From the NCBI GenBank assembly GCA_025667525.1, contig CM046882.1, positions 500,684,292 to 500,748,291 on the forward strand: a DNA stretch of 64,000 nt. Direction: 5' to 3'. Shown here in pieces: positions 1 through 10,387 of this stretch. Below the pieces are notes generated by a model, which had not been told where the DNA came from, did no database searches, and was given only the letters and a program-made list of their open reading frames with translations. The DNA is from Glebionis coronaria (taxonomy: Eukaryota; Streptophyta; Magnoliopsida; Asterales; Asteraceae). The stretch's first letter is position 1. Each line of letters begins with the position of its first letter. The position numbers were made by a program, and so were the translations under genes.

Positions 1-689
1 CAAGTTATTTTTGTTTTATTAATGTTAAATGAATAGAATTTGATCATAAGTTATAGTTTTGTTTTACGTTATACATATGACGTAATTATAAAAGTTTATT
101 TTATTGATCAGTTTTACTACAAAATAAATTAATTTTGTACACATTCAAACTTTTCAAACAAAACTCAAGTTTTGATCGAACCCTATTAAGTAAAACTCAA
201 ACCTGGTTGATTAAAGCTTGACAAACTATCAAAACAAGCTCAATCCTACAAATTTCTTATTATGCCAAGTTCAAGTCCTATTAAGATCGAACTCGGTTTG
301 ACTCGATTGCACCCATAGAGCCAAACCAACTCGGTCCGATTTGGTTATGTGTTGATCCATTTTTTTATGCGACTTGGATGTGTTCTCGTCATATTCGGCT
401 CAGTCAGAAACAAAACCGAAAATCTCAATATACATGGAATCGATAACCGAACAAATACTACAGGATTGGTTCAATCAGACCAGTTCAATTTTAAATTTGT
501 TTTCTTTAATTCTGTGTACTGTATTAATACTTCTGTTCTAAATTAATAGTCCCATATAACATTGGCTGTCCCAAAACTATAGTGCTTTTCCAAAGATGTA
601 AGTAAAGTAGCAAATTTATTATATTGCACTTATATACAAAGTTTTAATTAAGAGATATTTTAAAATGAGGACCAAAATCATATGCACCT
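1..689. other. AT-rich non-coding sequence
   Basis: I see no gene here. The sequence is AT-rich, the only open frame (349-546, plus) has no recognisable motif, and no terminal repeats or RNA gene could be identified. It may be the 3' flank of the DUF674 pseudogene on the minus strand. Confidence 0.5.
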
Positions 690-1062
690 AAAAAATAGCT
701 CAGGGGAATATCAATTAGCCAATTATTCTATTCGACCGTTGACACTTGGCATTTTGGCTAATCATTGGATAGTACATGTGGGACCTCCTCAAGTACATAC
801 AAGTACAATATGTGTAAGTGTACTTGTTATTCGACTACCAGTCACATCCATTATTTGACTTATACTTTTTGAATAAAATAATATTTTTTAATAAATTAAT
901 CTCTAATTATTATGTTATTCGACTTTGACTTAAAAATTATTCGACCCGTGCTTTTAGTTAATAAAAAATAAAAAATCTTTGTTCCAAATGATACTTTTGT
1001 TATTTGACTTGCACAATTAACTTATTCGATTTGTACTTTTAAAAATAATTAAAATAACTTAT
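690..1062 (-). repeat. GTCGAATAA-rich element, copy 1 (inverted relative to copy 2)
   Basis: Read on the minus strand this stretch has many spaced copies of GTCGAATAA-like and ACAAGTCGAATA-like words, a TACTTGTATGTACTTG-type tract and a terminal AATTGGCTAATT-like motif. The same order of words occurs on the plus strand at 22779-23270. Both copies lie directly 3' of a DUF674 coding fragment, so this is either an old shared insertion or part of an inverted duplication of the locus. I saw no coding capacity and no clear target duplication. Confidence 0.55.
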
Positions 1063-1429
1063 CTATTTACCTAAGCCCACAAGTGCTAAAATAATAGTTT
1101 GTAAGGCAACCCAAAGACAAACAAAGTATTTAGTAATAGGTTTTGTGTCATCGATGATGAGTTTAAGCTTTCGGCGGTGATCATATGAGGCACTTCTTGG
1201 ACGAAGGAGCATATATTTAATTTCTTCAGTAGACATAAAATTGTCAGGAAATTTTATAAGACTATTGAACAAGTTCGTTTACACTCCCAAGTGCCTTAAA
1301 ATGTTCATTATTGACTTTCTCCAATAGCCTGATAATCGTACCCATCGCTAACGTCATGAAGCTGAAAGGGGTGTCAACAAAATCGTTGTCTGCTTCAGAA
1401 AATAGCACTCTTTTATGCTATTTGTGCAC
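1063..1429 (-). pseudogene. DUF674 pseudogene, 3' part (split by Gypsy insertion)
   Basis: The minus-strand translation shows DUF674 (PF05056) hallmarks. Close to the insertion point are the FSEAD-NDFVDT block and a TLAMGTIIRLLEK block. A second block around 1100-1270 contains MLLRPRSAS and KLKLIIDDTKP. DUF674 proteins are plant proteins of unknown function. A TAG interrupts the frame a few codons from 1429 and further stops and a frameshift separate the two blocks, so the copy is dead. The 5' end of the same exon, beginning MATTINRAKISLKLMV, is at 21354-21403 beyond the Gypsy element. The 5-bp sequence TGCAC at 1425-1429 is repeated at 21354-21358 as the target-site duplication. Confidence 0.8.
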
Positions 1430-1953
1430 TGTTCGCGTATGTCTCCAGCACATGGCTGAAGGCATGACACTAGCGCCGAGGCAATTGCCACGTAGGAGAG
1501 AGACAGTAGACAAGATCCCCAATATTTTGGGAGACTTTGTTTTACCCAACAGACAAGGCTTTATCCAATGGATCCAGCCATGATCCGCCGCCTGCTTTAC
1601 ACTGTTTCTGACCACAAGGTACTGTTCATAGCGCATGTCTTGATGACATAACTACACAGCCAGGTATGCCTTAAACTTTGGGTATAAATACCCCAAAGCA
1701 TTTACTACACACAAACAACACATAGTACATCACATTTACTTCTACTTAATAGTATCTCTCCGGTATTCCACACCGGATACCACTCCTGTGATAGTTACTT
1801 ACTATTACGCCGGAGCTTGGTCTCGGGTTCACACCTGGGGCGAGCTAACGTGCGTTCTATTATTGCAGGGTAGGCCAATCCTACAAACACATCTTACACG
1901 AGATCGAAGCTAAATATCCTTGGGCCCAGTGCCTGCGGAAATTTGTTTCAACG
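1430..1953 (+). repeat. 5' LTR of Tat Gypsy element
   Basis: Paired with 20831-21353 across its full length. It starts TGTTCGCGTATG. The last bases read CAACG where the 3' copy reads CAACA, so the terminal CA has mutated. Contains a TATAAATA promoter box. Confidence 0.93.
1676..1698 (+). promoter_or_regulatory. LTR TATA box embedded in a palindrome
   Basis: TATAAATA at 1683-1690 sits at the centre of a near-perfect inverted repeat (CTTTGGG on the left, CCCCAAAG on the right). The 3' LTR has the same arrangement at about 21077-21099. This is the likely core promoter of the element; the start site is inferred to lie about 30 bases downstream. Confidence 0.6.
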
Positions 1954-1955
1954 TT

Positions 1956-1975
1956 TGGCGCCATCCGTGGGACCC
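1956..1975 (+). other. Primer-binding site of Tat element
   Basis: TGGCGCCATCCGTGGGA starts two bases after the 5' LTR. It has the TGGCGCC start common to plant Gypsy elements with non-initiator tRNA primers. Which tRNA it matches was not determined. Confidence 0.7.
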
Positions 1976-2002
1976 TAAACTCAAATCTCCAACTAGCTAA
2001 CA

Positions 2003-3330
2003 GTGCCCGGACCTTCGGGGAGCGGGTCTCCTTTAACCATTTCACCAGAGCGTGATAATACCACCAGAGGAGGAGAGATGGAAACACCTTCCACTTTGCA
2101 GCAGAAAATCCTTGATAGCGCGAGTGAGTTGCGGAATTTGGTCGGACGTTATAACGCCGTTGGGCAAGAACCTCTTATGCCTATGAAGTTTTTCTTCGCC
2201 GATGAGTCGCGGGATACTCATAGGGAGAGACCTGAAGCTACAAAAACTCACAAGCCTACAGACATGTCAGCTGAAGAACTACAAAAACCATTCAAGGATG
2301 TCGTCTCCTCACCGTTCACCAGGAAGATTATTCAATTTTCATCACCAAAGCACATCCTTCCGGCAACACTAAAGTTGTATACCGGAGCCACAGATCCGAA
2401 TGATCATATAACACGTTTCGTCGGTGCGGCCAACTCAGGAGAATGGCCCATGTCGGTATGGTGCAGATTTTTCCAGCAAACGTTGGACGGGCAACGGGAG
2501 GATGGTTTGAAAGATTACCGCCAGGTAGCATAGGGCATTGGGATGACCTGAGGGATCAATTACTAGAAAGATTTGCCTTGAGAAGGAAAAGTCACAGGAG
2601 CCCCATGGAGATCACCAATATCGTGAGGAGGGCTAATGAGTCGCTCCTAGTGTTCAAAGAAAGGTGGACTGATGAAGCCAGTTACATACAAGGGGTTCCG
2701 GAACTCATGAAAATCTCTTCCTTTACAGCCGGAGCTAAGTGCCCAGAACACTCTCGGCGTTTCTCCGACGATGAACCAAAAACTGTAGCGGAAATGTTCA
2801 GAAGGGTAGATGACTTTTCTAAGTCCGAAGAGGCTTATAGGAACACTGAATTACCGCAGGGTGAAGGAAGTGAAAGAGGAGGAAAGGGTATAAAGGATGA
2901 CAAATACTTCTCAGGAAATAATTTCAACCGCAACAAAAACAAAAATGACTACAGGCCAAAGCCTGCATATTCACCATATCTTCCACCAACCAACCCAAAG
3001 AAGAATCAGTATCAACGATCCGGTCTAGAGACGTTGACAAAATTTCCCAAAGAAATTTTAGCAACTGAGTTACAACTTCAGTTACCTCAACCCCCACCCA
3101 CAAAGGGCATGGTGCGCCCAGAAAACATGGATAAGTATTGTGATTATCATAGGGAAAAGGGTCACCTCACAAATGATTGTCATCAGTTGAGAAAGCAGTT
3201 AGAGGCAGCACTCGAATCTGGAAAGTTGAACCATTTAGTCAAAGATTTGAGGGGAAAAGTGAACAAGGGTAATCAGGGAAGAGGAAATGGAGGAGGTGAA
3301 TACAATGACAAAACAATAAACATGATAAGC
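2003..3330 (+). pseudogene. gag: gag of Tat Gypsy element (frameshifted)
   Basis: Structural capsid/nucleocapsid region. The frame opening at 2003 carries the N-terminal part and ends at 2533. The homologous continuation (GGWFERLPP, then ALRRK and FKERWTDE) is in another frame from about 2490, so a frameshift lies near 2485-2500. Retrotransposon-gag signature words FERLPP, DLRDQLLERF and YIQGVPE are visible. Near 3135-3180 is the Tat-type zinc-knuckle-like motif CDYHREKGHLTNDC. Upstream the sequence is rich in Arg/Lys. In the intact family gag and pol form one long polyprotein. One frameshift alone makes this copy non-functional. Confidence 0.85.
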
Positions 3331-5160
3331 AGCAAGTATTGTGGTACGAAGCGAAAAGAGGTATGCCAGATCGAAGTTGATTGGATGAATGTCCCAATAT
3401 ACTTCCCTCCGGTCACCGAAACTGAGGCTTTAGATGATCCCTCGATATTTGAAGCAGAAGTAGAAGGCTATTGGGTAAAGCGCGTATTTGTCGATGAAGG
3501 TGCAGCCATGGAGGTAATGTTTGAACATTGCTTCATGAATTTGGATCCGGATATAAGACGAAGGTTGACCCCTGACCCTGTAAAAGTTCTAAGTTTCTCG
3601 GGAGAGGAAACCCAACCATTGGGAAAAATTGAGCTGGAGGTAACATTTGGATCGCATGGCATGGAAAGGAAAACAACAATGACTTTTTGTGTGATTAAAG
3701 CTCCATTCCCATACAACATCATCCTTGGCCGAACCGGGATCAAAAAGTTAAGAGCCGTACCTTCAACAATACACTCTGCAATGAAGTTTCCCACTCCTAG
3801 TCGCATCGCCACGTTGAAAACTACAGCCAGATCGATCTTTGAATGTAGGGTAATTGAAGATGGTCAAAAGATAGCAAAGGAGAAAGCTACAGCCGTGGGC
3901 AAGGAGTTAGACAAATGGGTTACGTTTGAAAAGTTAAATGAGCTGGAAAGGGTCGAAGGAGGGATGACAGAGCAAGTCATCATTCATCCCAGTTACCCGG
4001 AACGATTGGTAACCATTGGAAGGCTTTTCACAAATAAATGTAGGTTACAACTGATAGATCTGCTAAAGAATAGCACATACGTTTTCGTTTGGGAGCCGTC
4101 GGATATGACTGGAGCCCCTAAGAGAATCATCAAACACTCGTTAAATGTGGATCCGACCAGAACACCTGTGGCCCAAAAAAGGAGAACGTTGGGTGAAGAA
4201 AAAAGCCGAGCAGTCCAAAGGGATGTTACAGATCTGTTAAAAGCTGGTATAGTGAGACCAATCCGATACCCAACATGGATCTCTAAACCTTTCCTCGTAA
4301 AGAAGCCGGATGGTAATTGGCGAATGTGTATTGATTTCAAAAACCTTAAGTCGGCCTGCCCTAAGGATTATTATCCCCTACCCGACATCGATGTCAAGAT
4401 TGGTTCTGTCATGGGTTTCAAGTTCAAATGTTTTCTCGATGCATACAAGGGATACCACCAAGTGCTCATGGACAATGAAGACGAGGAGAAGACGGCTTTC
4501 TATACAGATGAGGGTACATTCTGTTATACCAAAATGCCTTTTGGGCTCAAGAATGCTGGAGCCACATACCAACGATTGGTATACTCGGCGTTCTGGTCAC
4601 AAATAGGAACAAACCTAGAAGCCTATGTTGATGATCTGATGATTAAGAGCAAAACTGAAGAGAAGATGATTGAAGACATCAGGGAAACGTTTGATAACTT
4701 AAGAAAAATCAACATGAAACTCAACCCAAAGAAGTGTTCTTTTGGGGTCGAAGAAGGGAAGTTCCTAGGATACATGGTGACTTCGGAAGGAATCCGAGCG
4801 AATCCTAAGAAGAATAAGGCCACCTCAGAGATGCGGTCACCTAGGACATGGAAGGAAATGCAATCCCTTAGTGGAAAACTAGCAGCTTTGAATCGTTTTT
4901 TGTCGAGGTCAGCTGAACGCTCGCTTCCATTTTTCGAAACCCTAAAAAACATAACAAAAGAAAATAAAGAAGAGTACCAATGGACGGAACAGACAGAAAA
5001 GGCTTTTCAAGAGCTAAAAAAGGTAATTATGGAAATCCCTTCGTTAGCATCGCCATGGAAGAATGAAGTATTGTATGTGTACTTAGCCGCATCAAAAGAG
5101 GCAGTAAGTGGAGTTCTACTGGTAGAGAGAGAAGCATCCAAAAGCCAGTCCGGTACGTAA
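3331..5160 (+). pseudogene. pol: pol: aspartic protease and reverse transcriptase of Tat Gypsy element
   Basis: Same frame as the second part of gag. The protease region near 3480-3520 reads VFVDEGAAMEV where the family usually has DGGAS-like residues, so the active-site Gly-Ala-Ser environment is altered. RT begins with the KRRTLGEEK region (about 4170), then FLVKKPDGNWRMCIDF, the MPFGLKNAGATYQR block and the catalytic YVDD at about 4624-4635. At the C-terminal side LYVYLAASKEAVSGVL marks the degenerate first RNase H, which lacks the usual first Asp; this is normal for Tat elements, where the second RNase H takes over. The frame breaks at about 5140 and continues in another frame. Confidence 0.9.
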
Positions 5161-5846
5161 GCAGAACGCTACATGATGCCGAGACAAGGTACTCAACATT
5201 GGAGAAGCTAGCTTTTGCCTTGCTGCACCTTTCAAGGAGGCTCCGTAGATACTTCGAGGCACATGACATACATGTCATAACCGACCAACCGCTGAAACAA
5301 ATATTGGGAAAATCTGAATCATCCAGAAGGTTGGAAAAGTACTCTATAGAGCTGGCAATGTATGAAATATTCTATGTGTCACGAACTCAGTCAAGGTTCA
5401 AGTTTTTTGCGGATTTCCTCAACGAAGCACCTCTAGGCCAGGAGGGAAAAATGGAAATATATGAAATCAATGAGCAAGTAGAGCCGGAGGTAGCTTGGAC
5501 GATGTATACCGACGGAGCATCCAGCTCAAAAGGGGCAGGAGCTGGTCTGGTGTTGACTAACCCATAAGAGATGGAGTTTACATATGCTTTAAGGTATTTC
5601 AGTTGCTCCAACAACGAATCAGAATATGAGGCATTATTGGCTGCGTTGCGGCTAGCAAGGAAAACGGGAGTAAAGGTTCTAGAAGCCAAAGTAGACTCTA
5701 AGCTTGTGGCTTGTCAGTTAAATGGGGAATTTGTTGCCAGTGATGATAGGATGATGAAGTACCTAACCAAAGCCAAAGAAATCCTAGTGGAAATCCTAGA
5801 GTCCTAGTCAATAGGTGCTCAAGAAGTGAATGACATAGCGCAATAG
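5130..5846 (+). pseudogene. pol: pol: RNase H and archaeal-type RNase H (aRH)
   Basis: Continues pol after a frameshift. The first part has the RNase H/connection words LHDAETRYSTLEKL and VITDQPLKQIL. The second is the additional archaeal-type RNase H diagnostic of Tat elements. It shows YTDGASSSKGAGAGLVL with the first catalytic Asp, NESEYEALLAALRLA with Glu, KVDSKLV with Asp and DDRMMKY with the final Asp. In-frame stops occur at 5565, 5805 and 5844. All four acidic positions of the aRH can be seen, so the domain decayed only by stops. Confidence 0.88.
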
Positions 5847-7091
5847 GAAAGGGAAAAATGGATGACATCTATTCGGAAATTCTTGGAAGATGGCGTATGG
5901 CGGTAAGACCCTAATGAAGCCAGGGCAATGAGAATGAAGATAAGCCAATATGCCATAGAAAATGATGTGTTGTTCAAGAAGTCCTATTTATCTCCAATGA
6001 TAAGGTGTATGGGTCCGGTTCAAGCCAACTACATCATCAGAGAAGTCCATGAGGGGTCATGTGGAATGCACTCCGGTACAAGGTCGGTGGTAGCAAAGAT
6101 TATGAGGCAAGGGTATTATTGGCTCACCATGCACCAAGATACATGGGAAGAAACCTCCAAGTGTGATGCATGTCAGATACATGGACCAGTGCCAAGGCTT
6201 CCGAAGAAAAAATTGACCTCCATTATGTCGCCATGGCCCTTCTATCAATGGGGAATGGACATCCTAGGACCAATCGATGGATCTTCAGGAAACGTGAAAT
6301 TTGTAATCGTGGCAATCGACTACTTCACAAAATGGATGGAAGCAAAGCCTCTGGCAAGAGTGACCGGGAAGGAGGTAAAAAATTTTGCTTGGCAGAATAT
6401 CGTGTGCAGGTTCGGACTACCCAGAGTTATTGTGACAGACAATGGAAAGCAATTGGTGGAAGGAACATTGAGGAAATGGTGTGAGAAATGGGGAATTAAG
6501 CAAATGAACACCGTCGTCGCTCATCCGCAAGCCAGTGGTTTGGTTGAAAGGGCCAACAAGTCTCTGATGCATGGACTCAAAGCCCGGTAAGGAAGGAACC
6601 TAACAGGATGGGTCGATGAACTCCCTCATGTGTTATGGGCCCATAGGACAATGTTAAAAACAAGTAATGGAGAAACACCATTCAACTTGACATATGGGAG
6701 CGAAGCAGTGATCCCGACCGAGATGGGAGTCTCATCCGCAAGAACCCTCCTGTTCAACAAAGACAACAATGAGGAAGAGCTTCGGCTGAATCTAGACTTG
6801 TTGCAGGAGCGGCGAGAGACCGCAGCTATTGAAGAAGCAAAGTACAAGAAAAAAGTTGAACAATATTACAACAAAAGGGTGAAACTCTGCAACTTCAAAG
6901 TGGGTGATTTTGTCTATCGACGAAACGAGGCCAGTAGGGTCGAGAAGATTGGCAAGCTTGGTCCCAACTGGGAAGGCCCTTACAGGGTAAAAGAAGCATA
7001 CCAAAATGGTTCGTACAAGCTTGAGACTATGGATGAACGCGAGATACCAAGGACCTGGCATGCAATCAATCTCCAAAAATGTTTTATGTAA
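5847..7091 (+). pseudogene. pol: pol: integrase of Tat Gypsy element
   Basis: Same frame as the RNase H part, with stops at 5904 and 6588. The zinc-binding HHCC module is visible from HEGSCGMHSG to CDACQIHGP (about 6045-6190). The DDE core has Asp in WGMDILGPID (about 6250), Asp in VIVTDNGKQ (about 6430) and Glu in GLVERANKS (about 6540). The C-terminal part, YKKKVEQYYNKRVK to LGPNWEGPYRV, is the usual GPY/F module. The product would insert the cDNA into chromatin. It ends at 7091 just before a tandem-repeat block. There is no chromodomain, which agrees with the non-chromoviral lineage. Confidence 0.9.
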
Positions 7092-7218
7092 GGAAAACAA
7101 TGTAACGAAGAAAACAATTGAATGAATGAAATTTTCACTTTGTTTAGGTAACACAATTGTCATTACGTTTGCAATCCTCGGAGTAGCTAACCGAAGGATT
7201 ACAAAATTGTAAAAATTC

Positions 7219-7477
7219 TAAGTGTTGGATGCGCCCAAGAGGCAATCCGGAGGACAAAGTAAAAGCGGCCATGTGCCGATGTCCTCCCATACATAAACTA
7301 TAAAAGAAAAACACTCTAAGTGTTGGATGCGCCCGAGAGGCAATCCGGAGGACAAAGTAAAAGCGGCTATGTGCCGATGTCCTCCCAAACATAAATCATA
7401 AGAGAAAAACATCAAGTGTTGGGATGCGCCCGAGAGGCAGTCCGGAGGACAAAGTAAAAGCGGCCATGTGCCGATGT
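7219..7477 (+). repeat. About 98-bp tandem repeats 3' of pol (2.6 copies, then interrupted)
   Basis: Units start at about 7221, 7319 and 7415 (periods 98 and 96) with the word AGTGTTGGATGCGCCC and contain GGCAATCCGGAGGACAAAG. The third unit is cut by the inserted element at 7477 and resumes at 17662 with GATGTCCTCCCATG. Tat/Ogre elements are known to carry hypervariable tandem repeats in this place. The short open frames here are artefacts of the repeat. Confidence 0.85.
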
Positions 7478-10372
7478 TGTGAGAACCCGTACTTTCCCAG
7501 TATTATTTTATTCTTTTTATTCGTGCTTTTTGAATTTTCCAACGTATTACGTTTTCTTGAATACTTTATATGTAAATCCTGAGATTTTAAATTATACTTT
7601 TAAGTATTATTTTGTTCATTGACAATGCTTCATATGAAATTATAAATATTTTATTTTATTTTTCCATATTTAATTTAAATCAAAGTTTTTGATTTAAAAT
7701 CACTCGCGTGCGTTTTACAACGAGTTTATTCAAAATCAATGTACAACGAGAATTCCTAGTGATCGCGATACCGACGGATGCCCAAAATTTTACGTTTATT
7801 TATCGATTGTTCGATAATTAATATTTTCGACGATTTCGTTTTAATTACGTATTAAGTCGTGTCGGGAAATCGTATAATCATTTTTATGATGCATTGTAAC
7901 TTTTGAAAAGTATTTTTACGAAACACGAGCCCCGTAAATATTTTCAATATATTTACCAATTATCATTTTCTACCCTTTAAAACTATTAATTGTTTTTAAG
8001 TCCACAAGTTTCAAAGTTGGCAAAACTAACCCTCCACTTAACTAACACCATATATAAACATATTTACTTACAAAAAACACACACTACACAAGTTTAAAAA
8101 AAAATCACACACTCTCTCCCACCCCCTCCTTTTGCCGCCACTCCACCACCACAAAACACCCTCATTTCACCATCTTCTACCATGATTTAACAAAAACTAA
8201 AATTAGACCCATTCTTAGAATTTTTTTGTGATTCTAATGATACATAAATCTCTTACATGCATCAAGTTATAAAGATGTTATAATTCCATGGTGGATTGAT
8301 GTTTAAATCATCTTGCATGTATTATTTTTGGTAAGATCATCATGTTTTGATCCTAAAAAGGTTGATTTTTGATCTTTGATTTTGTTAAATTTTACATGCA
8401 TGTGTTTAGGAGTGTGTTTGGTTGATAGGAATGATAGTATAGTGATCCTAGGGGTATCGGAATGAGTGGATTTGGTTGAAAAATTGATTTGACTTGTTTT
8501 CTAAAAAGGTAATTTGGGACAGCAGGTCTTTAACTGATTTTTCGTGGGTTTAAGGTCTGTGAAAGACTAAGATTATTTTTTATTATTGTATAGTTTTCCG
8601 AGACGGTCTTTTTGGTATAAGATAGAGCTTCTAAGTCATTACGAGTCAAAAGTTATGCTAGTTTTAGTTTTCGTGTACCGGGAGACGCAAGTCGGCACAA
8701 TCCGAAATTGTGGCTGATTTTGGGTCGACTCTCGGGGACTTTAGGCTTGGTTAGATTGTTGATACTAATGGTTTTCAAAGTTTACAAACTGAGTTTGATG
8801 AGTCTAGTAGTGGTTTCAAAAGTCGGATTGTCGAGTTTGTACTTTTAAAGCGGTCTAAGCGGTGTTACAAAACAAGTGTACAAATTTGCCCTAAAATTTG
8901 GAGTCGAGTAAAGTGTCGAGCTGATGGGTTTTAAAGTGTGAACATTGGCTCAAATTTTGGTGAGGTCTTATACAGGTTATAATTGACCTTGACACCAATT
9001 TTCATGTAAAACGGATAATTCTAGATAGGGTAGATCGGTGTGTACATTCGGGGTGTACTTGTTGATTTTTATTTTGAACACTTAGTTCAATGCTTGTGTT
9101 GCGTGAGTTTGAGTGTTCTCCATCGGATATGGTGACTTACTCTAGTGCTTAGTCATTATATAAATGACTTAGCTACTGGTCCAAATAAGGGTAAAGGATA
9201 GTTTGACTTGCCTTGACTTGGCGTCTTATGACGGGTCGACTTCAAGTGTTCAAGTGTTTTATCGTGTAGCGTGGATAAATGGATTCATTTGGTCCGTGTC
9301 AATGGTTTTGAAACATGAATATTTTGAAAAATATTGATTCATATTATATTTGGTACATATCGATACTTGAGTTCGAGTCTTAACACGCGTCTTATTGTGA
9401 TAGGTTGCGGTTTTCGTGTTTCCCGGGCATCCATATCATTGGTGATCGTCTCACTACCATTGTTTCTACTCAGTTGCTGAGTACCGTGATTGACTTACCT
9501 CGTGGCTAAGGTGATTTTATAGCCCCTTTTTACTTGTACATGGTTTCTAAACACGGGGTGAGATTTTACATGGTGGAACACAACCATTTAAAAATTGTAT
9601 ACTATCCAGAACTGGTATGCTATTCAGAACATGGATGATTTTCAGGTTTTCGATATTATTATTGCTTTTAGTCTAGCCTTAAGTTACCTCTCATTGATCA
9701 TGAACCGTTAATTATCCGGTGTGCATTGCGCGAAGCGCGAATATTGTGGGTGGATCCATCAGGATTGACTATCTCCGTCCCGATTACCTTGACGCACTAA
9801 TATTCGTTTATATTTGAGTATTTAGGCTGAATACTCCCTAGAGGAACTTACACTGAGTTAAGCTTCGGTTCATGAACTAAACAGCAATAGTAATGATTTC
9901 GGACTATGGTTGACGTATATAACCATACTCCATACTACTTGTTTTACAAATGAATGCTTGTGTTCCACACCTTTACTGCTAAACCTATGAATTTCACTCA
10001 ACTTTATGTTGACAATTTTACATGTTTAATCTCAGGTATTATTACTTAGCTTTGCTTGGATGGGAGTCCGCAGGATATTTTCGCAGCTTGGAGATTTTTG
10101 TGATGCTTTTAAAAGACTGTTTTTAGTAAAAACTGTCAAGAGTTTATTCTATCTTTTGGGCAACTTTATGTTATAAATAGACACGAAATAATATAAATTT
10201 TCCTCTTTTAAAACTCTAGGACCTATGATTAAAAACTCTGACCTTTTATGATGTAATGTACATGTTTTTATTTCGTCAGCTTTGTGTGAACTGTAATTCA
10301 TTATTTCTTGTACTATGACGTGTTACCCCCTCGTTGCCTAGTTGTTCCATGTCAGATTTTGGGGGTCTCACA
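7478..10372 (+). repeat. 5' LTR of LARD-like element
   Basis: Nearly identical to 14769-17661. Ends with the inverted pair TGTGAG and CTCACA. Around 9727-9740 lies a short GC hairpin GCGCGAAGCGCG that stands out from the AT-rich context and is repeated in the 3' LTR near 17018. Confidence 0.92.
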
Positions 10373-10375
10373 GAG

Positions 10376-10387
10376 TGGTATCAGAGC
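10376..10387 (+). other. Primer-binding site, initiator tRNA-Met type
   Basis: TGGTATCAGAGC lies three bases after the 5' LTR and is the classical complement of the 3' end of plant initiator tRNA-Met. Confidence 0.93.

Noticed and set aside
349..546. 65-codon plus frame near the left edge
   Set aside because: No motif, AT-rich context, no supporting splice or promoter signal.
7144..7415. Minus-strand frames with repeated segments
   Set aside because: Generated by the 98-bp tandem repeat of the Tat element.
10376..10387. tRNA-like sequence
   Set aside because: It is the complement of the tRNA-Met 3' end only, i.e. a primer-binding site; no cloverleaf.
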